Numbered from the stretch's first letter, positions 1 through 6,080 are shown. The stretch: DNA of 13,380 nt from Candidatus Zixiibacteriota bacterium (GCA_016213305.1 JACRAV010000081.1:1-13380), one strand, 5' to 3'. Made by a program: numbers and translations. The notes: generated by a model not told the origin, from the sequence alone.

Positions 1-261
1 CGAGAGTTGCTCACGGCGGAGATTGGGGATCTGTTGTTTGCCGTTGCGTCGCTGGCGCGCAAGGTGCAGGTTGATCCGGAGTATGCGCTCAAGAAAGCGC
101 TCGCGACTTTTCGCCTTCGATTTGATGAAATGGAAAAGCGCGCGGTTGCCGGCGGAACGACGCTCGACCAGCACTCGCTTGAGGCGCTTGAAGAAATATG
201 GCAGGCCGTGAAACGGGATCAACGGGGACAGGGAAGGTCTTCGAAGGAGAAGAATAAGTGA
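1..261 (+). CDS. mazG: MazG-like nucleoside triphosphate pyrophosphohydrolase, C-terminal fragment
   Basis: This is the 3' end of a gene whose start lies left of the window; the frame is open from base 1 and ends with TGA at 259-261. MazG enzymes hydrolyse (d)NTPs to the monophosphate plus pyrophosphate in the cytoplasm, clearing aberrant nucleotides and, in some bacteria, lowering (p)ppGpp. The visible 86 residues contain the last metal-binding helix (AEIGDLLFAVASLAR, matching the ExxD half of the family's ExxE...ExxD signature), then a VDPEYALKKA helix, a FRLRFDEME segment and a final helix of the LEALEEIWQAVKR type, which is the usual order at the end of MazG. A short charged tail (GRSSKEKNK) follows. 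The first metal-binding half is outside the window, so activity cannot be judged. It is separated from the next gene by over 360 bases, so it probably ends its transcription unit. Confidence 0.8.
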   Translation, partial: RELLTAEIGDLLFAVASLARKVQVDPEYALKKALATFRLRFDEMEKRAVAGGTTLDQHSLEALEEIWQAVKRDQRGQGRSSKEKNK

Positions 262-262
262 A

Positions 263-279
263 TGGGAAATTATTTCCCA
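263..279. repeat. Perfect inverted repeat just after the mazG stop
   Basis: Two perfect 8-base arms (TGGGAAAT and ATTTCCCA) flank a single central base, two bases after the mazG stop codon. As RNA it folds into a 6-bp stem with a 5-base AU-rich loop. There is no T-run behind it, so it is not a classic intrinsic terminator. It could be an operator-like palindrome or a 3'-end stabilising hairpin. Confidence 0.4.
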
Positions 280-623
280 CCGCTTGTGCGATTGTCAAAA
301 CTTTTGTCAAGCATAAATTCTTCGCGTGTGAAAAAAGGTGATTTTTTTGTTGTGTTGAATTTGGCGGGCGAATACCTTTGGCGGCATTGTAGCGAGTCTG
401 TTAGCGCGTACAAGTGACGTTGAGATAGACGGTTGGATAGTCGGACGACCAGGAATAACAGCAGGGCCATGTGCCCTGGGAGGGAACGCCTATGATGCGA
501 CAGTAATGCGTTGCGATGACCGGCGACGGTCACCGAGAACGCGCGACTTGTTTCTCAAAAGGTATGACGATTGAAATTGGAAATTTAACCAACTGATTCA
601 AACCTATAGTTTAAGGGAACTGT
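280..623 (+). other. Gene-free stretch with small hairpins; candidate leader of the 624 gene
   Basis: No open frame here looks like a gene. The proximal part is AT-rich (two TTGTCA-like boxes at 292-297 and 304-309, then TAAATT at 313-318, giving a weak promoter-like arrangement with short spacing). The distal part is GC-richer and holds two perfect hairpins: CAGGGC/GCCCTG at 462-478 with a 5-base loop, and TGACCG/CGGTCA at 517-532 closed by a GCGA tetraloop of GNRA type. ACAAGT at 410-415 can pair with ACTTGT at 546-551 and would enclose both. It may be a structured 5' leader or small RNA; I recognise no known riboswitch class in it. Confidence 0.35.
613..618 (+). promoter_or_regulatory. Ribosome binding site of the 624 gene
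   Basis: AAGGGA lies five bases upstream of the ATG at 624 and supports that start, which also places a clean signal peptide at the N-terminus. Confidence 0.6.
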
Positions 624-1847
624 ATGAAGAAAACTTTAATTCTCGCGCTCGCCGCGCTGATGCTACTCAGTGCCGGCGCATCAGCGACCATCACTCGCGT
701 CACGACGCTGGGTAATACGAACAACATCCTGCTCGACGAGGCCAACGTGTGGCTCTATCCGGCGCGGATCAACATGTATCCGAACTTTGCGGCCGCGGAA
801 GCGGGCGGCGACATTGAGGCTTTTGGCGTACACTGGAAGTTCGGCGACAAGAATCCATGGGTTCTGGGAACCTACTTCTACACGGGGGGTTGGCAGGAGC
901 CGACCGGTGGTTCAGGCGGCCCGCTGGGTTTGTCGAACACCTTTCTGCCGTTCTGGTACCCGGCTCCCGACCTTTCGGCTTGGGTTCCGCTGGTCGATAC
1001 GGTGACGAGCAACACCCGGTTCACGCTGTTTTATGGTCGGAAGCTGGGCAACAATCCGTTCGGCTTCTATCTCAACGCGGTACACGCCTCGTTTGAGAAT
1101 GAAACCGTTGGCAACGAAGAGACGCAGGCCGTGAATGAATACGACTTTGGCGTGGGCCTCACCGATGCTAACGGGAAGTGGGACTTGGCCGCCGGTCTGA
1201 ACATGTTCGGCTGGACGTACAAGGTTGACGCCACCAGTTACGATACCAAGCCGAAAGGGAACACTTCGTTCTGGGCGAACGGCCGCATGTTCAAGCAGTT
1301 GAATCCCCAGTGGACAATCGTGCCCAATGGCGGCTTCATTTTCGGCAAGTATCAGGCCGATGACTACAATGGTGACGCGACGATGGATCTGTCGGACAAG
1401 TACGACGTATTCTCATTCTTTGGCGGCATTGGCGCTCATTACACTCCGGCGGCGAATATGCTGGCGGTGGGTGAGTTCGGTATTGCCTATGGCTCCATCA
1501 AGAATACCCTCACCCCGACCGGCGGAACGGCCACCGAAACGAAGGATAATATTTTCACTCTGCCCTATTTCAAGGCCGGTTTCGAAGGCAAGGTGTTCGA
1601 CTGGCTTGATCTGCGACTGGGCGCAACTTCGTACTGGCAACGGTCGTCGGAAGAGATTGCCGGCGTGTCCAAAACCAGGTACAACTATCCGGACAACGTG
1701 ACGTATCTTGGCACAGGGATGCACTTTGGCAACCTGCACCTTGACACCTACGCTAACCCGGCGATTCTGCAGAATGGATTCAATTTCATCTCGGGCGAGA
1801 CGACCACTCTCAACTATCACGTCTCCGTTCTGTACGAGTTCAAGTAA
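624..1847 (+). CDS. Exported beta-barrel-like outer membrane protein, unknown function
   Basis: I do not recognise a named family. The 407-residue product begins with a textbook Sec signal peptide: basic MKK, a hydrophobic core over about residues 4-17, and an ASA site predicting cleavage after residue 21. The mature chain is rich in Gly, Asn, aromatic residues and alternating hydrophobic/polar stretches typical of beta-strands (for example DIEAFGVHWKFGD, LHLDTYANPAIL). It finishes with a strand ending in YHVSVLYEFK, close to the aromatic C-terminal signature of outer-membrane barrels although the last residue is Lys rather than Phe. There is no Cys lipobox. It stands alone between a long leader and a strong terminator, so it is probably monocistronic and possibly abundant. 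A porin-like or structural outer-membrane role is inference. Confidence 0.7.
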   Translation: MKKTLILALAALMLLSAGASATITRVTTLGNTNNILLDEANVWLYPARINMYPNFAAAEAGGDIEAFGVHWKFGDKNPWVLGTYFYTGGWQEPTGGSGGPLGLSNTFLPFWYPAPDLSAWVPLVDTVTSNTRFTLFYGRKLGNNPFGFYLNAVHASFENETVGNEETQAVNEYDFGVGLTDANGKWDLAAGLNMFGWTYKVDATSYDTKPKGNTSFWANGRMFKQLNPQWTIVPNGGFIFGKYQADDYNGDATMDLSDKYDVFSFFGGIGAHYTPAANMLAVGEFGIAYGSIKNTLTPTGGTATETKDNIFTLPYFKAGFEGKVFDWLDLRLGATSYWQRSSEEIAGVSKTRYNYPDNVTYLGTGMHFGNLHLDTYANPAILQNGFNFISGETTTLNYHVSVLYEFK

Positions 1848-1870
1848 GTCGATCAGACGATTCTTTTGAT

Positions 1871-1899
1871 AAAAGCCCGGCGAAAGCCGGGCTTTTTTT
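1871..1899 (+). terminator. Rho-independent terminator after the 624 gene
   Basis: A perfect GC-rich stem (AGCCCGGC, GAAA tetraloop, GCCGGGCT), extended by flanking A/T pairs, is followed directly by seven T residues. It sits 24 bases after the stop codon. The stem sequence recurs in the terminator at 5737-5762. Confidence 0.93.
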
Positions 1900-1952
1900 A
1901 TTCCGGGGAGGAAGCGAGGGGCCTGGGCCGGTATGACCGGGATATTCTCGTG

Positions 1953-1978
1953 CGTGGTGGACGTCCCCGTCCACCACG
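1953..1978. repeat. 10-bp perfect inverted repeat
   Basis: Arms CGTGGTGGAC and GTCCACCACG flank a six-base loop GTCCCC. There is no T-run, so it does not look like a terminator. It lies between two transcription units and has the form of an interspersed REP-like hairpin, but only one copy is present in the window. Confidence 0.5.
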
Positions 1979-2120
1979 AGAGCGGAAAACCCCCGTCTCC
2001 CGGGTTGACTTTTTGAGCTTTGGCCGGGGGGCGCCGGTCGGTGCGGACGGGCGTTCTTTTCCCTTGCCCAAACCCCCTTGCAGGGGCTAAACTATGGTCG
2101 GCATGGGCCGATAATAGGTG

Positions 2121-2135
2121 TGGCACAGGGATGGC
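2121..2135 (+). promoter_or_regulatory. Possible sigma54-type -24/-12 promoter of mreB
   Basis: TGGCAC followed by AGGGA and TGGC matches the sigma54 consensus TGGCAC-N5-TTGC at all but one position, with the essential GG (2122-2123) and GC (2134-2135) exactly ten bases apart. Transcription would start near 2147, about 26 bases before the mreB start. The same 13-base string TGGCACAGGGATG also occurs by chance inside the coding region at 1709-1721, so the match alone is weak evidence. Confidence 0.3.
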
Positions 2136-2159
2136 GGCCATCCGGCCATAACATAGGAT

Positions 2160-2166
2160 AAAGGGA
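2160..2166 (+). promoter_or_regulatory. Ribosome binding site of mreB
   Basis: An AAAGGGA Shine-Dalgarno sequence stands six bases before the TTG at 2173. It decides for TTG as initiator, since the conserved MreB N-terminus begins immediately there and no upstream ATG or GTG is available. Confidence 0.6.
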
Positions 2167-2172
2167 TTTACC

Positions 2173-3201
2173 TTGGGATTCTTTGATTTTTTCACCAACG
2201 ATATCGGCATCGATCTCGGCACCGCCAACACACTGGTGTATGTTGCCAAACAGGGGATCGTCCTGAACGAACCGTCCGTCGTGGCGGTCGAAAAAAGCAC
2301 CAACAAGATCCTGGCGGTCGGCTCGGCGGCCAAGGAAATGACCGGGCGCACCCCGGGCGGGATCGAAGCGATCCGGCCCCTCAAAGACGGGGTGATTGCC
2401 GATTTCGAAATGTCCGAAAAGCTGATCGCCGACTTCATCCGCAGGGTCGTCAAGCACAAATACCTGATGAAACCGCGGGTTGTGATATCCGTGCCGTCGG
2501 GGATTACCGAAGTGGAAAAGCGCGCGGTGCGCGACTCGGCGGAGAACGCCGGCGCCCGCGAAGTGTTCCTTCTGCAGGAACCGATGGCGGCGGCAATAGG
2601 CGTGGGACTGTCGGTCGATCAACCGACCGGCATCATGATCATCGATATCGGCGGCGGAACCTCGGAAATCGCCGTGATCGCGCTCAACGGGATCGTCAAT
2701 GATACCTCGATCCGCGTGGCGGGCGACGAGTTCAACGATGCCATCATCAACTATCTGAAGAAGAATTACAATCTCCTGATCGGTGAGCTGACCGCCGAGG
2801 AGATCAAGATTAAGATTGGTTCGGCCTTCCCGCTCGAAAAAGAACTGTCGATGGAAATCCGCGGCCGCGATCTGGTGGCGGGGATCCCGAAGAACCTCAA
2901 GCTGTCTTCGGTGCAGGTGCGCGAGGCGCTCTCCGAGACGCTGGATATCGTGGTCGAAGCGGTGCGCCAGGCGCTCGAACAAACTCCGCCCGAACTGGCG
3001 GCGGATATTCTCGATCGAGGAATCATTCTGACCGGCGGCGGCGCGCTCTTGCGCGGGCTTGATAAGCGGCTCCGGCAGGAGACCAATCTTCCGGTCCACG
3101 TGGCCGAGGACCCGCTGACCTGCGTGGTCCGGGGCACGGGGAAAGTGCTGGAAGACTTCGTCAAGTACGCCAAGGTGCTTGAGCGGAGCCGTAAAGACTG
3201 A
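2173..3201 (+). CDS. mreB: Rod-shape-determining actin homologue MreB
   Basis: MreB forms ATP-dependent filaments on the inner face of the cytoplasmic membrane and directs the elongation machinery for peptidoglycan synthesis. The 342-residue length is normal for the family. Visible actin-fold signatures are phosphate-1 at about residues 11-23 (IGIDLGTANTLVY), the VISVPSG and LLQEPMAAAIG segments around 104-143, phosphate-2 at 157-169 (IDIGGGTSEIAVI) and the adenosine loop at 285-297 (ILTGGGALLRGLD). The N-terminal MGFFDFF is an amphipathic or hydrophobic membrane-binding tip, as in many MreBs. The start codon is TTG with a good Shine-Dalgarno sequence. Unlike the common mreBCD arrangement, it is followed after 18 bases by a terminator and then by an unrelated sigma factor gene, so mreC and mreD must be elsewhere or absent. 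Confidence 0.97.
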   Translation: MGFFDFFTNDIGIDLGTANTLVYVAKQGIVLNEPSVVAVEKSTNKILAVGSAAKEMTGRTPGGIEAIRPLKDGVIADFEMSEKLIADFIRRVVKHKYLMKPRVVISVPSGITEVEKRAVRDSAENAGAREVFLLQEPMAAAIGVGLSVDQPTGIMIIDIGGGTSEIAVIALNGIVNDTSIRVAGDEFNDAIINYLKKNYNLLIGELTAEEIKIKIGSAFPLEKELSMEIRGRDLVAGIPKNLKLSSVQVREALSETLDIVVEAVRQALEQTPPELAADILDRGIILTGGGALLRGLDKRLRQETNLPVHVAEDPLTCVVRGTGKVLEDFVKYAKVLERSRKD

Positions 3202-3219
3202 TCCGACAATGAGTTGGCT

Positions 3220-3245
3220 AAAGCCGGGCACTCCCCGGCTTTTTT
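3220..3245 (+). terminator. Rho-independent terminator after mreB
   Basis: The stem AAGCCGGG (3221-3228) pairs with CCCGGCTT (3234-3241) around a five-base loop, extended by an A-T pair, and is followed by a T-run to 3245. It separates mreB from the sigma factor operon and argues that the latter has its own promoter in the 58 bases before its ATG. Confidence 0.9.
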
Positions 3246-3303
3246 GTTTCCGGCATTAATCTTTTCGCTGGACTGGGCTGTCTTAGCCGCAGACTATGAA
3301 CGT

Positions 3304-3867
3304 ATGGAAAGTCGGCCTGACCCTACCCTTGAACCCCTTGTCCTGGCGGCCAAAGCCGGCGACCAGAAAGCGTTCGGAGAGATTGTAAGAAAACTCATGA
3401 ATCCCGTAATGGCCCTCACCTATCGAATGACCGGCGACCGTGACGTCGCCTCGGACCTGGCGCAGGAGACATTTGTGACAGCCTGGGAGGAGCTGTCGCA
3501 TTTTCGTGGTCAGAGTTCCGTGAAAAGCTGGGTCTGGCGGATCGCGGCCAATCGCTCGCTCAATTATCTCGAATCATTGAGCCGCAGGCGCACCCATGAG
3601 CTGACCAATATATCAGAAGACATTGCCGCCCCGGGGAATATTCACCGGGAGCTGGAACAGGATGAACTCCGGCGCGGCGTGCTGGCGTTTATGAGCACCT
3701 TACCGCCGCAACAGCGACTGGTCTTTGAACTGCGGTTTTACCAGCAGATGTCGTTCGAGGAAATTTCGCAGGCGATGGACCGGGCGCTGGGTACGGTGAA
3801 AACGCTGTATCGTGAGGCGATCGGCAAACTTCGCGCCCATGCGAAACAATCGGGGTGGCGGTCATGA
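3304..3867 (+). CDS. ECF-family RNA polymerase sigma factor
   Basis: This 187-residue protein is an extracytoplasmic-function sigma factor that redirects RNA polymerase to stress promoters. Region 2 spans about residues 22-95, with the DLAQETFVTAWEELSHFRG segment (51-69) corresponding to regions 2.2-2.3 and the SVKSWVWRIAANRSLNYL motif just after. Region 4 spans about 122-180, with the classical LPPQQRLVFELRF helix and the FEEISQAMDRALGTVKTLYR helix-turn-helix contacting the -35 element. Sigma regions 1.1 and 3 are absent, as expected. I chose ATG 3304 because the frame upstream runs through the mreB terminator and carries non-sigma sequence; the Shine-Dalgarno sequence before it is poor. Its stop overlaps the next gene's ATG (ATGA at 3864-3867), the usual sigma/anti-sigma coupling. 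I see no obvious autoregulated ECF promoter upstream. Confidence 0.94.
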   Translation: MESRPDPTLEPLVLAAKAGDQKAFGEIVRKLMNPVMALTYRMTGDRDVASDLAQETFVTAWEELSHFRGQSSVKSWVWRIAANRSLNYLESLSRRRTHELTNISEDIAAPGNIHRELEQDELRRGVLAFMSTLPPQQRLVFELRFYQQMSFEEISQAMDRALGTVKTLYREAIGKLRAHAKQSGWRS

Positions 3868-4424
3868 CCTGCAACGAATATCAGGATCGACTGGCCGAGT
3901 GCCTCGGTCAGCCGGAACTTCCGGCCGATCTGGCCGCGCATGTTTCCGACTGTACCGATTGTGCATCCGTCTGGGAAGAACTGAAACAGATCGGCGGGCA
4001 TCTTGGTTCGGACAGCGCCTTCTACCCCGAACCGCACGAGGCGGAACTGGTGGCGCAGGTGGTGGAACGGGAAATCAGAGCGGCCGAGCATGGCGCGAAG
4101 GTCATCCGTCCGCATTGGTGGACGCGGGTGGCCCAGGTGGCCGCCGCGGCCGTGGTCATTGTCGGCGCCGTGACCGTCACCTGGAAATTTACCCACCAAC
4201 CGGGCACCGGCGGGGATACGGCCACATCATCCCAGTTCGCCGATACATCGCAGTTCTCGGCGCAGGATGACACCGAAGAATTGTCATCCGACGTCATCCG
4301 TTTGCTCCTGTACGATGTCTCCACTACCGACAACTTCAGAGCGAGCGAGGTATTGCTCAACGACATTTCGGATGAGGAAGCGGCGTATCTTCGAACATCA
4401 TTAAAGGCGGGGGATTTGTTGTGA
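3864..4424 (+). CDS. ZAS-type zinc-finger anti-sigma factor, single-pass membrane protein
   Basis: The 186-residue product is the expected partner that holds the ECF sigma factor inactive at the inner membrane. The N-terminal cytosolic domain carries the H-x3-C-x2-C zinc motif (H26, C30, C33, in AAHVSDCTDC), typical of the zf-HC2/ZAS anti-sigma fold; C3 and C13 are additional candidates. A membrane segment lies at about 89-109 (VAQVAAAAVVIVGAVTVTW). The remaining roughly 75 residues would be periplasmic, acidic and Ser/Thr-rich, ending in EVLLNDISDEEAAYLRTSL, and probably form the sensory tail. I prefer ATG 3864, which overlaps the sigma stop by four bases, over a GTG three codons upstream. 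The following exported genes are likely regulators or targets of the pair. Confidence 0.87.
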   Translation: MTCNEYQDRLAECLGQPELPADLAAHVSDCTDCASVWEELKQIGGHLGSDSAFYPEPHEAELVAQVVEREIRAAEHGAKVIRPHWWTRVAQVAAAAVVIVGAVTVTWKFTHQPGTGGDTATSSQFADTSQFSAQDDTEELSSDVIRLLLYDVSTTDNFRASEVLLNDISDEEAAYLRTSLKAGDLL

Positions 4425-5050
4425 GGATGCAAAGTCAAATGCGTATTGCAGGAATTGTTGCGGCGATGTTTATCATCGCGGTCGTTCTGCCCACCTCGGC
4501 TCAAGCGCAAACAGCCGACCGGACTTCGGAGCAGATTGTACAGGTCCTCGACGGCCCGTTTGAGCAGGCCCCTGATGCCCCCATGGCCGGAAGACCAGGC
4601 CCCGGCGGGCCTGATAGACAGGAAATGGAACGCCAGCGCCGGCATTTGGAACAACTGCGAATGCTGAAACTGCTTGAAGTCCTCGACCTGAAGGATTCGA
4701 AGGAGGAACCGTTCCTGATGGCGTTTCGGGCAATGCGAAAATCCCAGCGAGACCTGGATGAACAGAAGAAGAAACTGCTCGCCCGGTTGTCTGAGACCAT
4801 TCAGTCGCCGTCGCGCGATGATCGGAAGATCAACGCCCTGACCGACAGCGTGGTACAGATCAGCGATCAAAAACGGGCACAGGCCGGGGCATTTCTGGCA
4901 AAGGCCAGAACCATTCTCAACGCCGAACAGACGGCCAAGCTGGTGATTTTTGAGGAGCGGTTCGAGTACGAACTTCTGGAACGAGTCAGAGAATTCCGCC
5001 GCATGGGTCGCATGGGCGGCCCGATGCGCGATCCGATGGATAGTAACTAA
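4421..5050 (+). CDS. Periplasmic Spy/CpxP-like helical protein
   Basis: This exported protein of about 209 residues has a hydrophobic signal segment over about residues 8-24 and an AQA cleavage site before residue 30. A Pro/Gly-rich stretch (about 50-64) is followed by long charged helices: RQEMERQRRHLEQLRMLKLLEVLDL, then DLDEQKKKLLARLSETI, and a degenerate LTxxQ-type motif LNAEQ at 166-170. This layout resembles the Spy/CpxP/CnrX group of periplasmic chaperones and metal sensors. The tail is rich in Arg, Met and Gly. The GTG overlaps the anti-sigma stop (GTGA at 4421-4424); ATGs at 4427 and 4439 are alternative starts that keep the signal peptide. Position directly after the anti-sigma gene suggests that it tunes the anti-sigma factor or is a target of the sigma factor. 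The family assignment is from fold and motif only. Confidence 0.65.
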   Translation: MRMQSQMRIAGIVAAMFIIAVVLPTSAQAQTADRTSEQIVQVLDGPFEQAPDAPMAGRPGPGGPDRQEMERQRRHLEQLRMLKLLEVLDLKDSKEEPFLMAFRAMRKSQRDLDEQKKKLLARLSETIQSPSRDDRKINALTDSVVQISDQKRAQAGAFLAKARTILNAEQTAKLVIFEERFEYELLERVREFRRMGRMGGPMRDPMDSN

Positions 5051-5064
5051 TAACCATGAAATCT

Positions 5065-5072
5065 GGGGAGGA
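5065..5072 (+). promoter_or_regulatory. Strong ribosome binding site fixing the start at 5080
   Basis: GGGGAGGA lies seven bases before ATG 5080. It sits between the upstream in-frame ATG at 5056 and the ATG at 5080, and thereby selects the latter, which begins directly with the signal peptide. Confidence 0.75.
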
Positions 5073-5079
5073 AATAGCC

Positions 5080-5706
5080 ATGAAGCATTTCACAGTCATC
5101 GCCGCACTCCTGTTTGCCCTGCCCCTGGTCGTACTTGGCCAGCCGGGCGAGGATGCGCCGAAAGCTGATATCGAGAAGGTCATTCAAATGGGTCCCGGAC
5201 ACGGTCCCATGTGCGGTCCCGGCGGCGCTCCGGCGGCCATGCAGTGCGGCCCGATGGGCGGCCCGGGCGGCATGGAGTGTTGCGGCAAGGGACGCGGCAT
5301 GAAAGGGCGCGGCGGGCATGGTCCCGGCATGGATATGCTCTTCCGTATGGCCGACGAACTCGAACTAACTGCCGACCAAAAAGCCAAACTTGAAAAGATG
5401 CGCACCGATTTCAAGCTGGCGGTCATCGATCAGCAGGCGAAGATCAAGAAGACCCGCGTTCTGCTGGGCGATCTGAGGCGTGACGACAAAGCGGCGGCCG
5501 GCGCAGTCGAAGCCAAGATCGACGAGATGGCCCGTCTGCGCGCCGAGATGGCCAAAATGAAATACCGCCATCATTCAGCGATCAAAGCGGTCCTGACCGA
5601 CAAGCAGAAGGACATGATCAAGAAGAAGATGGAACAGGGGCCGATGAAACGGATCAAGGAGATCCGGATCATGGAAGGCAAGGCCCCGCACGGCATGGAA
5701 GGATAA
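5080..5706 (+). CDS. Periplasmic Spy/CpxP-like protein with Met/Cys/His/Gly-rich segment
   Basis: The 208-residue product starts with a signal peptide (core about residues 4-19; likely cleavage near residue 20). Residues 37-86 are a low-complexity segment built of Gly, Pro and Met, with eight Met, four Cys (45, 56, 67, 68) and two His (41, 80), composed like a copper- or other soft-metal-binding region. A Spy/CpxP-type helical domain follows, with two LTxxQ motifs: LTADQ at 96-100 and LTDKQ at 172-176. Spy-type proteins are periplasmic chaperones; relatives such as ZraP and CnrX bind metals. It follows the other Spy-like gene after 29 bases and ends the operon before a terminator. The likely role is a metal-responsive chaperone or sensor coupled to the sigma/anti-sigma pair; the metal is not known. 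Confidence 0.78.
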   Translation: MKHFTVIAALLFALPLVVLGQPGEDAPKADIEKVIQMGPGHGPMCGPGGAPAAMQCGPMGGPGGMECCGKGRGMKGRGGHGPGMDMLFRMADELELTADQKAKLEKMRTDFKLAVIDQQAKIKKTRVLLGDLRRDDKAAAGAVEAKIDEMARLRAEMAKMKYRHHSAIKAVLTDKQKDMIKKKMEQGPMKRIKEIRIMEGKAPHGMEG

Positions 5707-5736
5707 CCCCTCCTTTAGACATTCTCATCGCCAAAG

Positions 5737-5762
5737 AAAAGCCCGGCACCTGCCGGGCTTTT
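5737..5762. terminator. Bidirectional intrinsic terminator between convergent units
   Basis: AAAAGCCCGGC pairs with GCCGGGCTTTT around a four-base loop, giving an A-run on one flank and a T-run on the other, so it can end transcripts from both directions: the sigma/Spy operon from the left and the gene at 5780-6076 from the right. It sits 30 bases after the Spy-like stop and 17 before the minus-strand stop. The stem is identical to that at 1871-1899. Confidence 0.88.
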
Positions 5763-5779
5763 CCGTTTTGTCGTGGCGT

Positions 5780-6076
5780 CTATTCTATCGTCTTGTAAAT
5801 CTCGCGCCGCCCGCTTTCCACCAGCGTGGCGAACTTCTTGTACCAGGCGCTCCATTCCTTGGAAGCCCCGGCGGAACCGTGGCCCCGCTCGAAATCCGAC
5901 AGGGTTTTGAATTGAAGCTCCATGACGAGGGTGTAGAACGGGCCGGTGACGTCGGTCATCAGTCGAACCTTGGCATTGGTGCTCTTGGTGAGCATCACGG
6001 CCCCTTTTTTCCACAGCGCGACGGCCTCGCGCGATTTTCCGAATTTGAGCTGAAAGACGTTGCGTACGATAATCAT
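5780..6076 (-). CDS. Small NIPSNAP/ABM-like dimeric alpha/beta-barrel protein
   Basis: The 98-residue cytosolic protein has no signal peptide. The pattern of an initial strand (MIIVRNVFQLKFGK), an amphipathic helix (REAVALWKKGAVML), strands (AKVRLMTDVTG and PFYTLVMELQF), a second helix with DFERGHGSAGASKEWSAWYKKFATLV and a final strand (RREIYKTIE) fits the ferredoxin-like dimeric barrel shared by NIPSNAP and antibiotic-biosynthesis-monooxygenase proteins. Such proteins are small-molecule-binding or oxygenase-like, and the specific activity cannot be read from sequence here. The start ATG has a GGAGGA Shine-Dalgarno sequence at 6081-6086. It is transcribed towards the sigma/Spy operon and shares its terminator, and is divergent from rnr. 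Confidence 0.7.
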   Translation of the reverse strand: MIIVRNVFQLKFGKSREAVALWKKGAVMLTKSTNAKVRLMTDVTGPFYTLVMELQFKTLSDFERGHGSAGASKEWSAWYKKFATLVESGRREIYKTIE

Positions 6077-6080
6077 GTAA

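Larger units (their letters stand above)
1900..2172. other. Non-coding stretch upstream of mreB
   Basis: Between the terminator and mreB I see no convincing gene; the short frame over 1866-2090 starts inside the terminator and has no export signal or recognisable motif. The stretch holds a 10-bp perfect hairpin at 1953-1978, a small CCCCT/AGGGG hairpin at 2074-2086, a weak sigma70-like pair (TTGCCC at 2064-2069 and TAAACT at 2088-2093, 18-base spacing) and a sigma54-like site at 2121-2135. Together this is the mreB promoter region. Confidence 0.5.

Noticed and set aside
462..532. Known riboswitch (c-di-GMP, cobalamin, TPP) or SRP/6S RNA in the leader
   Set aside because: I compared the visible conserved cores from memory and found none of them; only generic hairpins remain.
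1709..1721. Sigma54-like string inside the 624 gene
   Set aside because: It shares the 13-mer with the site before mreB but the -12 GC is at the wrong distance and it is in the middle of a coding region.
1866..2090. Short plus-strand frame after the outer-membrane gene
   Set aside because: It starts at the terminator hairpin, crosses the 1953-1978 inverted repeat, and has no ribosome binding site or protein-like pattern.
1413..2459. 348-codon minus-strand open frame
   Set aside because: It runs through the outer-membrane gene, a terminator hairpin and mreB on the opposite strand, without recognisable domains.
2092..3231. 379-codon minus-strand open frame
   Set aside because: It is the antisense shadow of mreB, rich in His, Arg and Asp as expected for the reverse of a GC-rich gene, with no motif and no Shine-Dalgarno sequence; mreB itself is unmistakable.
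3214..3303. Upstream extension of the sigma factor from TTG 3214
   Set aside because: It would put the mreB terminator inside the coding region and add a hydrophobic N-terminus foreign to ECF sigma factors; ATG 3304 fits.
4022..4870. 282-codon minus-strand frame
   Set aside because: Shadow of the anti-sigma and first Spy-like genes, which have convincing domains and overlapping starts on the plus strand.
5056..5079. Start of the second Spy-like protein at ATG 5056
   Set aside because: The strong Shine-Dalgarno sequence lies between this codon and ATG 5080, and the later start begins directly with a signal peptide.
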